Of a DNA stretch of 64,000 bases, positions 30,766 to 39,526 are shown in pieces. Both the position numbers and the translations under genes were made by a program. The stretch comes from an uncultured Granulosicoccaceae bacterium (GTDB lineage Bacteria; Pseudomonadota; Gammaproteobacteria; Granulosicoccales; Granulosicoccaceae): positions 1 through 64,000 of the forward strand of contig CALGLE010000035.1 in NCBI GenBank assembly GCA_937930305.1, read 5' to 3'. Positions within the stretch are counted from its first letter, which is position 1, and each line of letters begins with the position of its first letter. The notes under the pieces are model-generated. The model had not been told where the DNA came from and searched no databases. It was given only the letters and a program-made list of their open reading frames with translations.

Positions 30766-31620
30766 CTAGAATGAAGATCGATTTGTCGACCGTTTGTCCG
30801 ATAGGGGTTCACGTTTGTTAAACGATGCCAGCGCTTCCGAGCGCCATGGACGTGCTCGATCTAAGCTGATCTCATATCGCTGATCTGACAGATCAAGTTC
30901 TTCAATGACAAAGCCCTGGCTTTCTTTAACCTCAACAACGGTATGGCCATCTGGCCCTACTAAACCGGCTCTCATTAGGTGCACACACTCTGTGGGAGTT
31001 GACAAGGCCACCCAGTAGTTATGAATAGCCGCATGTGAACGGGCTTTGGTATAAAAGATTTTGTCTACCGGGTATGAGGAAAGTAGCAAGCAATGAATTC
31101 CTAGTTTTTCGTATTCTATTAACAAAGTCGGGAAATTAATTTCAATACAAATTAAGCAACCAAAAACAAAACCATCCACTTCAAACGTAACAGCGTCATA
31201 CCCTGGTGTGTAAAACTCAGTAGTTTCGGTGTGAGAGCACAGGCGTTTGTCGTAACGTGTGACGAGTACACCTTCATCTGATATGACGTACAAACTGTTG
31301 TGTGGCCATCCTGGTGGCGTCAAAGGGTGCGCAGATCCCACCACAACCCAAATTTTTAGTTGCCTCGCTAATTCAGCGATGGCTTCCAATTCATGGCGAA
31401 CGCTTACCCAGTCAACCTCATCCCAGCTTCTTATTGGATTCTTGGCGTACCCCGACAAGGCCCCTTCTGGAAATTGAATTAACCGCGCGCCTTCAGCGGC
31501 AGCGTCTGTCATCAATGCCTTGATTACCATTCCATTTTTTTGCGCATTTCCAGTGATGGGCATCTGCGCGATGGCTAGTGGGAAGGGGCTAGACGGATTT
31601 GCAAGAGATTCGTTTTTCAA
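30766..31620 (-). CDS. Carbon-nitrogen hydrolase (nitrilase superfamily)
   Basis: The 284-residue protein carries the nitrilase catalytic triad: Glu in QFPEGALSGYAK, Lys in VTRYDKRLCSHTE and Cys in FGCLICIEINFP. The family hydrolyses amides, nitriles or ureido compounds. The substrate is not evident; the start of the protein (PFPLAIAQMPITG) is typical. It is followed by a 90-base gap to smr (convergent) and preceded by a small membrane protein gene on the same strand. Confidence 0.87.
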   Translation of the reverse strand: MKNESLANPSSPFPLAIAQMPITGNAQKNGMVIKALMTDAAAEGARLIQFPEGALSGYAKNPIRSWDEVDWVSVRHELEAIAELARQLKIWVVVGSAHPLTPPGWPHNSLYVISDEGVLVTRYDKRLCSHTETTEFYTPGYDAVTFEVDGFVFGCLICIEINFPTLLIEYEKLGIHCLLLSSYPVDKIFYTKARSHAAIHNYWVALSTPTECVHLMRAGLVGPDGHTVVEVKESQGFVIEELDLSDQRYEISLDRARPWRSEALASFNKREPLSDKRSTNRSSF

Positions 31621-31664
31621 GGATTATCGCTTTAGTTTTTCTCGCATTTCATAGCGATCCGCCA

Positions 31665-32081
31665 TCAGCTGTTATAAATATAATAGAAAAGTAGCGTCGA
31701 ACTGTAGAGAGTATCGACAATAAAACAAGAGCAGGTATACCAAAAGAAAAAAGGAACGCCTCGCCCAAAATGTTTTTGTAAATCCCAAACACCGTGCCCG
31801 AAAATGGCAGCAATTACAAACAACGGCGACATTACTAGCCCCAGTATTGAGGCTGAAATTAACAGCGTTGAAACGATTGCTTCAGTCCGAACAAACGACT
31901 TCAGTGAAATCGCTTCAACTAAATAGGTAAAGTTCATCAATATCGAAAAAACAGCAGCAATCACCCATACGTGAAAGGATGGTAATTGCCAATGCGACAA
32001 TAAAAGCAATACCACATAGGCCGTTGCAGCAATACCTAGAATTTTCTGTCGTTTTTTGAAATATGAGTTCAATTTGTTCAA
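31665..32081 (-). CDS. Small four-helix membrane protein, unknown function
   Basis: The 138-residue protein has about four hydrophobic segments (KILGIAATAYVVLLLLSHW, WVIAAVFSILMNFTYLVE, VSTLLISASILGLVMSPLFV, FFFWYTCSCFIVDTLYSS) and a basic N terminus. I do not recognise a family. It lies 44 bases upstream of the nitrilase gene on the same strand. A conserved-looking GHGVWDLQKHFGRGVPF loop separates helices 3 and 4. Confidence 0.55.
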   Translation of the reverse strand: MNKLNSYFKKRQKILGIAATAYVVLLLLSHWQLPSFHVWVIAAVFSILMNFTYLVEAISLKSFVRTEAIVSTLLISASILGLVMSPLFVIAAIFGHGVWDLQKHFGRGVPFFFWYTCSCFIVDTLYSSTLLFYYIYNS

Positions 32082-32254
32082 TTATTTTTCATTGATCGAA
32101 AATCTAACTCCGTGAACACAAAGATACCTATTAAGTCGACCGTATTCCATCTGTAATTGTATTCTTTCTTTGGGGCCAGGATTAATTCATGACGACCGCC
32201 TGCCAAAACAGATACTGACCGACGCGCCACCTAAAGTGGTTGATTTTTCTATGA

Positions 32255-32653
32255 CCAGATCGGTATTCAACCAATCTGAGAGATGACACCCGCCAGACAA
32301 CGGAATCACTTTTAACCACCTTAAACAATTTAAATAATTCTTCCAATTTTTTCGCTGAATCGTTCATGTCGTTGGCAGCAACTTGTGTCGGTTGGCCTGA
32401 AGCTCTAGAGCCTATCGGTAACATTCAAACGAACGCAGCTCCAAAATCACTCGTGATTGGCGGAAGTAAAGATGTGCTTACCCCAATAAACTGGGCGGGT
32501 GAAACCTCCGAGTCTGTGGGTGGCGTTTTGTTATCATCCGATCACTTTGGTCATACGGTTGTGTTCGACCGCGAGAACGACTGCGTTGACTCCATTGTTG
32601 AGGATTTTTTGATTGAAGGTAAACTACCTGCAGAGGGAACCGTGTGTAATTAA
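32255..32653 (+). pseudogene. C-terminal remnant of a TAP-type alpha/beta hydrolase
   Basis: The open frame after the TGA at 32252 ends with the C-terminal domain of secreted TAP-like peptidases/hydrolases: CVGWPEA, PKSLVIGGSKDVLTPINWA with the catalytic Asp, SSDHFGHTVVFDREND with the catalytic His, then VEDFLIEGKLPAEGTVCN with the terminal disulfide Cys. Upstream in the same frame SLLTTLNNLNNSSNFFAESF also fits the family. The catalytic Ser domain, about 300 residues, and a signal peptide are missing, so this is a truncated gene. A hydrolase-like continuation may persist in another frame at about 32177-32250, pointing to a frameshift as well. Confidence 0.75.
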
Positions 32654-32738
32654 CACGTTGGCGGCTCTGGATGTCTATTTGGCTGTATTTCCACAGGAAC
32701 CATCGTTTTCTCTAGAACAGATAGCCTGGAGATTTGGA

Positions 32739-33332
32739 CTAGGCATTCAGAGCTGCCACAATTTCGCGTGCCTTCACTTCCACTTCGTTTGCAGAATCCC
32801 CCGGTTTATATATCGCACTACCTATACCAAACCCGGTAACCCCGGCTGCCAACCATTCTGAAAAACTAGTCGGACCAACTCCACCGACAGGATAGAATTT
32901 AGTTTTCTCTGGCAATACGGCTTTTATCGCATTAAAGCCTGAAACGCCTAGTAACGATGCGGGAAACAACTTCAGTGCATCCGCACCCGCTTGCAGTGCA
33001 GTGATACATTCAGTGGGTGTAAACACACCTGGAAACGAATACATCCCAAGTTTTTTGGTTGCACAGATCACATCGGGATTGCAATTCGGTGAGATAACCA
33101 TGTGTGCGCCGATATCCGCTAGTGCTTTCACTTGATGCACTTCTAACACCGTGCCAGCGCCAATCAATACATCCTTAGGGAAGGTTTTCACTAAGGCCGC
33201 CACACTGTCTAATGCATCAGGCGAATTCATGGGTACTTCAATTTTAGTTATGCCAGTACGAATTAATGCTTCCGAAACATCAATAACTTCAGAAGGCTTT
33301 ATGCCACGTAAAATTGCGATTAATTCAAGCAC
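32739..33332 (-). CDS. dgoA: 2-dehydro-3-deoxy-6-phosphogalactonate aldolase
   Basis: This 197-residue class I aldolase of the KDPG/KDPGal family has the N-terminal IAILRGIKPSEV (typical of DgoA rather than Eda), catalytic Glu in KIEVPMNSP, and the Schiff-base Lys in ADALKLFPAS. It splits KDPGal into pyruvate and glyceraldehyde-3-phosphate in galactonate breakdown. The partner kinase dgoK lies 48 bases upstream on the same strand, which favours DgoA over Eda. The dehydratase and transporter of the pathway are not nearby. Confidence 0.88.
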   Translation of the reverse strand: MLELIAILRGIKPSEVIDVSEALIRTGITKIEVPMNSPDALDSVAALVKTFPKDVLIGAGTVLEVHQVKALADIGAHMVISPNCNPDVICATKKLGMYSFPGVFTPTECITALQAGADALKLFPASLLGVSGFNAIKAVLPEKTKFYPVGGVGPTSFSEWLAAGVTGFGIGSAIYKPGDSANEVEVKAREIVAALNA

Positions 33333-33380
33333 GATGATTCCCTATTAATACATACATTCCAACCCCACATTTCACCGTAC

Positions 33381-34301
33381 CTATTTCATCACGTGAACAG
33401 CGGCAGACTGTAATCCCGCCAACGTTGAAGGCGCTGCAGCGACTTGTTCAGATGTAACACCGGCCTCAGCCAGTACGCTACTGTAAAGTTTAACAATAGG
33501 CCCAGATCCAATGATAGGAACGGGCACATCGTTAGTATGAAATTCTTTCAAAGCCGCTGCGCATTCTGCGCCGATGAGAAGTCCTGATAGCGTAGATCGG
33601 CTTTCCATCGGACCTACACCGCTGAGCAGATGCTTTGCGCGAACAGAAAATACACTGCCAAGAATAGAGTTATCCGTATTCAACGAATGCTTAGCGGCTG
33701 CCAAGAAAACAGAATCATCGAAACCTTCACAGCCAACACTGTGCTGTAAAACACTGTGAGTACCAAGCAGATCAAACAACTCTCCAGTCATCCAAGTTTT
33801 AAAGGCTTGAATGCGTTTGTTCACAACAAGCACCCATTTCGAATGGGTGCCGGGTAAACAAATAACGCCTTCATAATCGGGATTATCAGCTAACCAACCG
33901 AATACTTGTGTCTCTTCACCGCGCATCACATCAGCAGGCTCACTCTGACACACACCCGGCACGATAAAAACATTCACCTGTTGACTGATGGTGGTAACGG
34001 GTAGTAGCTCAGAGAACGTCATCGCCCCACACGGAACCGCACGATAAGGTGCTTCAACCCAGCCTTGTCTAGCGCCCACCATGCCACTCATCAATACTGG
34101 CAAGGCCTCATCAGTTCGCAACCAGGGTTGGATTTTCTGAGTTAATACCGACTCATAATCTCCAGCAGCAACCGAACTCATTCCCGAATTCGATTCAACG
34201 TTAGCTAGGGTTTCATGTTGAAGGTTCTGTGCGTAAGCACGGAAATTTGTGGTCCCCCAGTCGACGCCGATCCATGCAACATCGGAAAGGTCAAAGCTCA
34301 T
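33381..34301 (-). CDS. dgoK: 2-dehydro-3-deoxygalactonokinase
   Basis: DgoK phosphorylates 2-keto-3-deoxygalactonate to KDPGal, the substrate of the adjacent aldolase. The 306-residue ASKHA-fold protein starts with WIGVDWGTTNFRAYAQ (phosphate-1 loop) and has ICLPGTHSKWVLV and MTGELFDLLGTHSVL, signature motifs of DgoK. It begins only 10 bases after the stop of the 699-residue coiled-coil gene, so it may be read from a long scpAB transcript, which would be unusual for a sugar-acid gene. Confidence 0.92.
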   Translation of the reverse strand: MSFDLSDVAWIGVDWGTTNFRAYAQNLQHETLANVESNSGMSSVAAGDYESVLTQKIQPWLRTDEALPVLMSGMVGARQGWVEAPYRAVPCGAMTFSELLPVTTISQQVNVFIVPGVCQSEPADVMRGEETQVFGWLADNPDYEGVICLPGTHSKWVLVVNKRIQAFKTWMTGELFDLLGTHSVLQHSVGCEGFDDSVFLAAAKHSLNTDNSILGSVFSVRAKHLLSGVGPMESRSTLSGLLIGAECAAALKEFHTNDVPVPIIGSGPIVKLYSSVLAEAGVTSEQVAAAPSTLAGLQSAAVHVMK

Positions 34302-34311
34302 GGTTCAAATT

Positions 34312-36411
34312 TCAGTTTTTACGAGACTTTCGTGACCGCATCCAGCGCTGAGACTTTGAAACCACTCGGGTCAGCATTTTTTGAATGGAACCCATCGTAC
34401 GTAAGATCCAGCCACGCTTTTTTCCACCGGTGGAGAAGGATGCCGCAGGAACATTAAAACCGGCGGTATCATCAAAATCTTCTTCCTGAATGGCGGCCAT
34501 ATATTCCATGGATTGATTCAAATAATCGTCCGAATCAACAACCAAAGGCGCAGAAGATGTTTCATCAAGTGCATAGATGTCTTCTGACCAAGTGTCGTCG
34601 TCTCTCAATGATTGGCCCGTGTTAGGCGGTAACACGATATCGACCGATGTAATTTCTGACGTTTCATCCAACCAGACGACATCCACTTCTTCAACTAAGC
34701 TGGGCATTGACTTTAGCTTTGGAGAAGTTGCTGGTTCCAGCACAACTTCCGCTGCACGAGAAGAATTTTCAGCATTGGAACTTGACTGCACGGCTTTGAT
34801 TTTCGAGGCAAGATTTACTGCATTTAAGCGCTCAACCTCAAGCGATGCAGCAGCCCTTGCTTTCTCTTTTGCTTGCTCTCTTGCAAGACGTTCCGTGCGT
34901 TCTGCTTCTAAACGAGCCGCTTGCGTGCGAGCGATTTCTGCTTGCTTGGCTTGGCTCTTCGCAGCTTCTGCCTGCTCTGCTTTCAATCGAGCCGCTTCAA
35001 CTTGCGCAGCTTTTGCCCTGTTGGCTTCAACTTTTATGGCCCTGGCCTTTGCGGCTTTCGCTTTCGAACTAACAGAGTCCGCTGCTGCTGCTCGTGCGCG
35101 CGCCATTTCAGCCCTCACGGCCTTGACCCTGGCAATTTTAGCCTGCTCTTCAGCAACCCTAGCTTGCTCTTCTTTTAAACGTTTTGCTTCAGCACGAATT
35201 GCCAGTGACTTTGCCGCCTCTTGCTGGGCCGCCTTAACGCGCACTGCTTCTCTTTGAGTGGCTTTTTCTCTCGCCAATGCAGCTTCCGCAAGCTTTGCTT
35301 GTTCAGCTTCGGCTTTTACAGCCTGCAAATGACGCTGTTCTTCTTGGGCAGCATCTTGAGCGGCTTTACGCGCTATATTGGCCTGAGCAGCCTCTCGTTG
35401 TAAGGACTGGACTCGCTGACTTTCTGACCGGATTGCTGCAGTTCGTTTAGCTTCTGAACGAGCACGCTTTGCACGTTTTCTTTCAGCGCGAGTGGCTATA
35501 GATCGGCGGGCATCATTCTTGGCAGCATTTACCCGTTCGGCCTCGGCCTCAACAGCGCGTGCTCGAGCGGTAGCGATCATTTCTGATTTGGCTTTTGCAA
35601 TGAGCGCTTGTTCACTGGCATCAAATTGCGAATCGGCGCTACTCACCATTGGCGAGCTTTCAGGCGAGCTTTCAGGCGACCTTTCAGGCGACCTTAATTT
35701 TACTTTTGGCTTTTTGAGCTTTGTTTCTTGAGGGGCTTCTACATCAGACACAACATCATCACGAAAGGTCTCTTTCCACATTTCTGCAAGTTCAATATCT
35801 ATGGTGTCATCACCCAGATTAGAACCCGATGCAGGCTTTACAGGGTTAGCTCCATCGCTGTGATGCTTACCCAGGGTTTCATCGTCAAACAGATTAAGAT
35901 CAACTGATGATTCAGACGAATAGTTTGCGTCTGCCGCCTGGCTGTTTTTTGCAGACTGAGATTTAGGGGCAATATACTCAGCAATATCAACATCTACAAT
36001 CACAGACGGTGTTTCTGTTTTTTCAGAACGCGTGTCTGAATTTGATTGGGTCTTTTGCTTGAACGTTTCTGCGTTATTTGCGGTATTTGTCGGTTTGTTG
36101 TTACTTTTTAGCTTTAACTTCGGCCGCTTCGGTTTTCGTTCATCATCTAGGGCGTAATCGGGGACACCCTGGTTCAAGCTATTGACTAGTCCGGTGTAGT
36201 TATCCGACAACGGTAACCCAGTCCGTCGGCTTTCTCTAGATGTCTCTGGTGAATCTACATTATGCGCAATCGTGCTCTTGGCGCTTGGCTTAGGCTTCGA
36301 TCCGTTGGTACGAAGCGAAGGCTGTTTTGTTTCGGTCATAGAGGGTGGCCCACCCAAAGGACGTACGTCCATTCGCTCAGGGATAACACTCAATGAGTGC
36401 GAACGAGCCAC
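34312..36411 (-). CDS. Large charged coiled-coil protein next to scpAB, unknown function
   Basis: The 699-residue protein has no recognised domain. Residues 1-260 are a polar, mostly disordered region with SPERSPESSPESSP. Residues about 265-540 are one long Ala/Arg/Glu/Lys helix (units such as AEAKRLKEEQARVAEEQAKI), either a coiled coil or a single alpha-helix. Then come an acidic segment (VDVVWLDETSEITSVDIVLP) and a very basic end (SKSQRWMRSRKSRKN). No signal peptide or membrane helix is seen. The start is GTG 36411; ATG 36372 or 36339 are alternatives. It sits 87 bases after scpB, in the place where rluB often lies, on the same strand. Confidence 0.7.
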   Translation of the reverse strand: MARSHSLSVIPERMDVRPLGGPPSMTETKQPSLRTNGSKPKPSAKSTIAHNVDSPETSRESRRTGLPLSDNYTGLVNSLNQGVPDYALDDERKPKRPKLKLKSNNKPTNTANNAETFKQKTQSNSDTRSEKTETPSVIVDVDIAEYIAPKSQSAKNSQAADANYSSESSVDLNLFDDETLGKHHSDGANPVKPASGSNLGDDTIDIELAEMWKETFRDDVVSDVEAPQETKLKKPKVKLRSPERSPESSPESSPMVSSADSQFDASEQALIAKAKSEMIATARARAVEAEAERVNAAKNDARRSIATRAERKRAKRARSEAKRTAAIRSESQRVQSLQREAAQANIARKAAQDAAQEEQRHLQAVKAEAEQAKLAEAALAREKATQREAVRVKAAQQEAAKSLAIRAEAKRLKEEQARVAEEQAKIARVKAVRAEMARARAAAADSVSSKAKAAKARAIKVEANRAKAAQVEAARLKAEQAEAAKSQAKQAEIARTQAARLEAERTERLAREQAKEKARAAASLEVERLNAVNLASKIKAVQSSSNAENSSRAAEVVLEPATSPKLKSMPSLVEEVDVVWLDETSEITSVDIVLPPNTGQSLRDDDTWSEDIYALDETSSAPLVVDSDDYLNQSMEYMAAIQEEDFDDTAGFNVPAASFSTGGKKRGWILRTMGSIQKMLTRVVSKSQRWMRSRKSRKN
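35651..35697 (-). repeat. Four tandem 12-base repeats in the coiled-coil gene
   Basis: Four head-to-tail units of 12 bases (GGCGAGCTTTCA, twice, then GGCGACCTTTCA and a partial) encode the SPES/SPER repeats. As the unit is a multiple of three, copy change would alter protein length without a frameshift. Confidence 0.85.
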
Positions 36412-36498
36412 CGACGATCGCGACTGAGCGGCACGCGTATCGTTTATATCCTGATGGTTATGCGCAAGTCCCTGCGCTGCCTCGTTCTGTCTAGCTAT

Positions 36499-37911
36499 TC
36501 AATGCAGTGTCTCACCTGCAGAAGGTGATTCACCGGTAAACGTTTCCGACAGAACTTCAGGAGATGCTGAGGATGAATCTATTGCGTCACCTAAGGCGTC
36601 TGCAGCTGCCGTATCCTCGGTCAGCTCTTGCTCGCCTGCTTCTGAAACGACCAATTCTTCTTCAGCTGCGGCCACTGCAACTTCAGTATCAGAATTGTCA
36701 GAGGTAACTTCCTCTACATCGGCATTTTCTGTATAGCTCGTTATTAGCTTACTTTCCAGTTCATCTCGGGCATTTATCTCTTGTTGATGCTCTTCCGCGA
36801 ATTCAGACAAGGTTGTTAGCAGTTTTTCTTCTGCATCAGGCTGATTTAAAGCCGTTTCAGCATCATTTACCTCATCGTCTGAATTTTCTGCCACTTGGTC
36901 AATGTTTGCACTATCAGCAGAATTTGATTCAACCGAAGCCTCATCTAAAGACGGCAAGCGAGACAGTAAACCAGCGAAAGTCACGGGAGCATCTGATTGC
37001 TCGTCAGACACAACCTGCTGAGCGTCAGAGTCCGCAGCGATAAGTTCATCTTGCGTGTGCGTTTCAGCATCGACACTCGTTACAGTACTCGCTGCATTGG
37101 CATTGGCAGCGCCTGCGGCAAAGGCAACTCCTACAACTTCATCAGATTCGTGCTGCTCTGTTGTTTCGCTGTCGTTCTCAGGGGACTCGGCACTGCTTGA
37201 TTGCACAGCCGCATCACCATCCTCCCCCACAGGCACATCCAGGTCACTGGACGCTTGAATGTCAGTACCCACATCGCCCTGTCCGTTAACATCATCATCC
37301 ACAACACCGTCGTTAGCCGCCTCGCTAGCTTCTGCAGGGGCGATACCGGCCGCTTCCATTAGGGCGGCATCCATTTCTTCTAAGTTTTTAATTTCAGAAA
37401 GTGGTGGCAAATCATCTAAACGTTTGAGGTTGAAGTAATCTAAGAATTGTTTTGTAGTACCTAACAAAGCAGGTTTTCCTGGTACGTCTTTAAAGCCTAC
37501 TTCTTTAACCCATTGACGCTCCTGCAGTGTTTTTACAATGTTGCTGCTGACAGCAACACCACGAATTTCTTCAATTTCACCCCGAGTGATCGGTTGTCTG
37601 TACGCCACTAAAACAAGTGTTTCTAACAGGGCACGCGAATAACGCGGCGGTTTCTCAGGAAATAAGCGCGCTACCCATTCTGACAACTCGGTGCGAGATT
37701 GCATCCGGTAGCCACTGGCAACTTGCACTAACTCGATGCCGCGGTCTTCGTAGTCGGCTTGTAATTGCTCAATACAAGTTTTGATGGTGTCTTTGTCTGG
37801 GCGATTGTCATCACCTTCAAACAATTCATCCAATTGCCGCAATGACATGGCTCGACCTGCGACCAACAAACACGCTTCAACAATGTTTTTGACTTTCTTC
37901 GCGTCCATCAT
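36499..37911 (-). CDS. scpB: Segregation and condensation protein ScpB with a long acidic tail
   Basis: ScpB is the winged-helix KleisinB-type partner of SMC-ScpA condensin. Residues 1-170 are the family domain: KNIVEACLLVAGRAMSLRQL, then RYSRALLETLVLVAYRQPIT and LLGTTKQFLDYFNLKRLDDLP. The remaining 290 residues are a low-complexity tail very rich in Asp, Glu, Ala and Ser (VAVAAAEEELVVSEAGEQEL, for example), with hardly any basic residues. Usual ScpB is about 180-280 residues. It overlaps scpA by four bases and precedes the coiled-coil gene. Confidence 0.92.
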   Translation of the reverse strand: MMDAKKVKNIVEACLLVAGRAMSLRQLDELFEGDDNRPDKDTIKTCIEQLQADYEDRGIELVQVASGYRMQSRTELSEWVARLFPEKPPRYSRALLETLVLVAYRQPITRGEIEEIRGVAVSSNIVKTLQERQWVKEVGFKDVPGKPALLGTTKQFLDYFNLKRLDDLPPLSEIKNLEEMDAALMEAAGIAPAEASEAANDGVVDDDVNGQGDVGTDIQASSDLDVPVGEDGDAAVQSSSAESPENDSETTEQHESDEVVGVAFAAGAANANAASTVTSVDAETHTQDELIAADSDAQQVVSDEQSDAPVTFAGLLSRLPSLDEASVESNSADSANIDQVAENSDDEVNDAETALNQPDAEEKLLTTLSEFAEEHQQEINARDELESKLITSYTENADVEEVTSDNSDTEVAVAAAEEELVVSEAGEQELTEDTAAADALGDAIDSSSASPEVLSETFTGESPSAGETLH

Positions 37912-38792
37912 GGCGCGGGCTCCGTTGAGTTTTCATCAAGCGGCCCAAAATCCACTCGCTCGGCATCGTCATGGCTGGCGACACGCGGCGATAAGTAGAT
38001 GGGCGCGAACGGTTTACTTTGCTGAATGGATATCAGCGATTCTTTACACAATTCCAGCACAGCGAGAAACGTCACCACCACACCCATGCGCCCTTCTTCC
38101 GGGTTAAACAAGGTGCTAAATTCGCAGTGGTCCCCGATGTTTATCACCGATAACACTTGCGTCATGCGTGCTCGTACCGACAAAGTTTCTCGAGCTATGT
38201 TGTGATGTTCGGCCAATTTCGCACGATCTGCCACATCCTTCAAAGCGAGTAGCAATTCATTAAGGGTTAGATCGGGCAGCGGTATTTCGCGTTTAATTTT
38301 AGGTGCATCGATTTGCAACACATGGTTGTCACGCTCTAGACGAGGAACCGCTTCCAGATTCTCAGCGGCTTCTTTGATGCGTTCATATTCTTGAAGCCGA
38401 CGGATTAACTCGGCCCGAGGATCATCCTCATCGTCACCGTCTTCTTCCACTCTTGGCAACAACATGCGGGATTTGATTTCAGCGAGCATGGCTGCCATCA
38501 ACAAATATTCAGCAGCCAGCTCAAATCGCAAGCTTTCCATCATGGCGATGTATTTCATGTACTGAGCGGTGATGGAGGCAATGGGAATATCGAGAATGTC
38601 GATATTTTGACGCTTGATCAGATATAGCAGCAGATCCAGCGGCCCTTCGAAAGCTTCGAGAAACACTTCGAGTGCGTCGGGCGGTATGTACAAGTCTTCT
38701 GGGACTTGCACAAGCGGTTCGCCGGCGACTTTCGCAATCGGTAACAGTTCAGTCGGGTTCTGTTCAGAAACCGATGGTTGGTTAGCTTGCAT
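37908..38792 (-). CDS. scpA: Segregation and condensation protein ScpA
   Basis: ScpA is the kleisin that bridges SMC heads in the condensin complex. The 294-residue protein has the kleisin N terminus (EAFEGPLDLLLYLIKRQNID, YLLMAAMLAEIKSRMLLP) and a C-terminal winged helix (MGVVVTFLAVLELCKESLIS). It overlaps scpB by four bases. It lies 37 bases downstream of yciO, the usual gammaproteobacterial order. Confidence 0.95.
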   Translation of the reverse strand: MQANQPSVSEQNPTELLPIAKVAGEPLVQVPEDLYIPPDALEVFLEAFEGPLDLLLYLIKRQNIDILDIPIASITAQYMKYIAMMESLRFELAAEYLLMAAMLAEIKSRMLLPRVEEDGDDEDDPRAELIRRLQEYERIKEAAENLEAVPRLERDNHVLQIDAPKIKREIPLPDLTLNELLLALKDVADRAKLAEHHNIARETLSVRARMTQVLSVINIGDHCEFSTLFNPEEGRMGVVVTFLAVLELCKESLISIQQSKPFAPIYLSPRVASHDDAERVDFGPLDENSTEPAP

Positions 38793-38828
38793 GGTCGGCT
38801 ACCAAAGGGTTTCTCTAATTATACTCTT

Positions 38829-39452
38829 TCACTGTAAAAACGAAAGGTTACCTCGACCTTCTCTAAGAACTGACATGATTCCATCCTGGTCAATATTTAC
38901 CACGGAGGTGGGTTCAAGGCCACATTGCCCCCCGTCAATGACCAAATCTACAGCATGTTCCAGCTCCAATCGGATGTCGTGTGGATCATTTTCCGGCTCT
39001 TCTCTGTCCGGCAAAATCAACGTGCTGCTCATCATGGGTTCGCCCAGCGCATCCAATAAAGCCTGACATATCGCGTTATCAGGCACCCGAACCCCGATCG
39101 TCTTGCGCTTCGCGTTTTGTAGGCGTCGAGGCACTTCGTGGGTTGCTTTCAAAATGAACGTGTAGGGCCCAGGGGTTAGAGACTTCAATGTGCGATAGGT
39201 TTGATTATCCACCCGTGCGTAAGTGGCAATTTCAGATAAATCGCGACACACCAAGGTAAAATTGTGTTTCGAATCGATTCGGCGGATGCGCGCGATGCGA
39301 TCCATGGCCTGTTTATCGCCAACCAAACACCCCAGCGCGTAGCATGAGTCTGTTGGGTAGACGATAACCCCTCCCTTACGAATGATGGCTACCGCTTGTG
39401 CAAGAAGCCTTTTCTGTGGATTATCGGGGTGAATTTCGAAAAACTGGCTCAT
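38829..39452 (-). CDS. yciO: YciO-family Sua5/YrdC-like protein
   Basis: The 207-residue protein is a YrdC-fold protein starting with SQFFEIHPDNPQKRLLAQAV, characteristic of YciO, with YPTDSCYALGC and the loop PNAKRKTIGVRVP-like AKRKTIGVRVPDN. YrdC/TsaC makes threonylcarbamoyl-AMP for t6A; YciO paralogues have weak or unknown activity. It heads the operon with scpA and scpB and is divergent from the peptidyl-prolyl isomerase gene. Confidence 0.9.
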   Translation of the reverse strand: MSQFFEIHPDNPQKRLLAQAVAIIRKGGVIVYPTDSCYALGCLVGDKQAMDRIARIRRIDSKHNFTLVCRDLSEIATYARVDNQTYRTLKSLTPGPYTFILKATHEVPRRLQNAKRKTIGVRVPDNAICQALLDALGEPMMSSTLILPDREEPENDPHDIRLELEHAVDLVIDGGQCGLEPTSVVNIDQDGIMSVLREGRGNLSFLQ

Positions 39453-39526
39453 TCAATGCAATCCAACCATATCATCTGACCATTGTACGCCGATCAAGTC
39501 CCTATACGACCCTGGCAACTCGACAC

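Noticed and set aside
32182..32424. An 80-codon minus-strand frame
   Set aside because: It overlaps the TAP-hydrolase remnant on the plus strand and has no recognisable features.
34577..35257. A 226-codon open frame on the plus strand opposite the coiled-coil gene
   Set aside because: It is the antisense of a GC-biased repetitive helix region; the Ala/Ser/Leu-rich translation has no start signal or family features.
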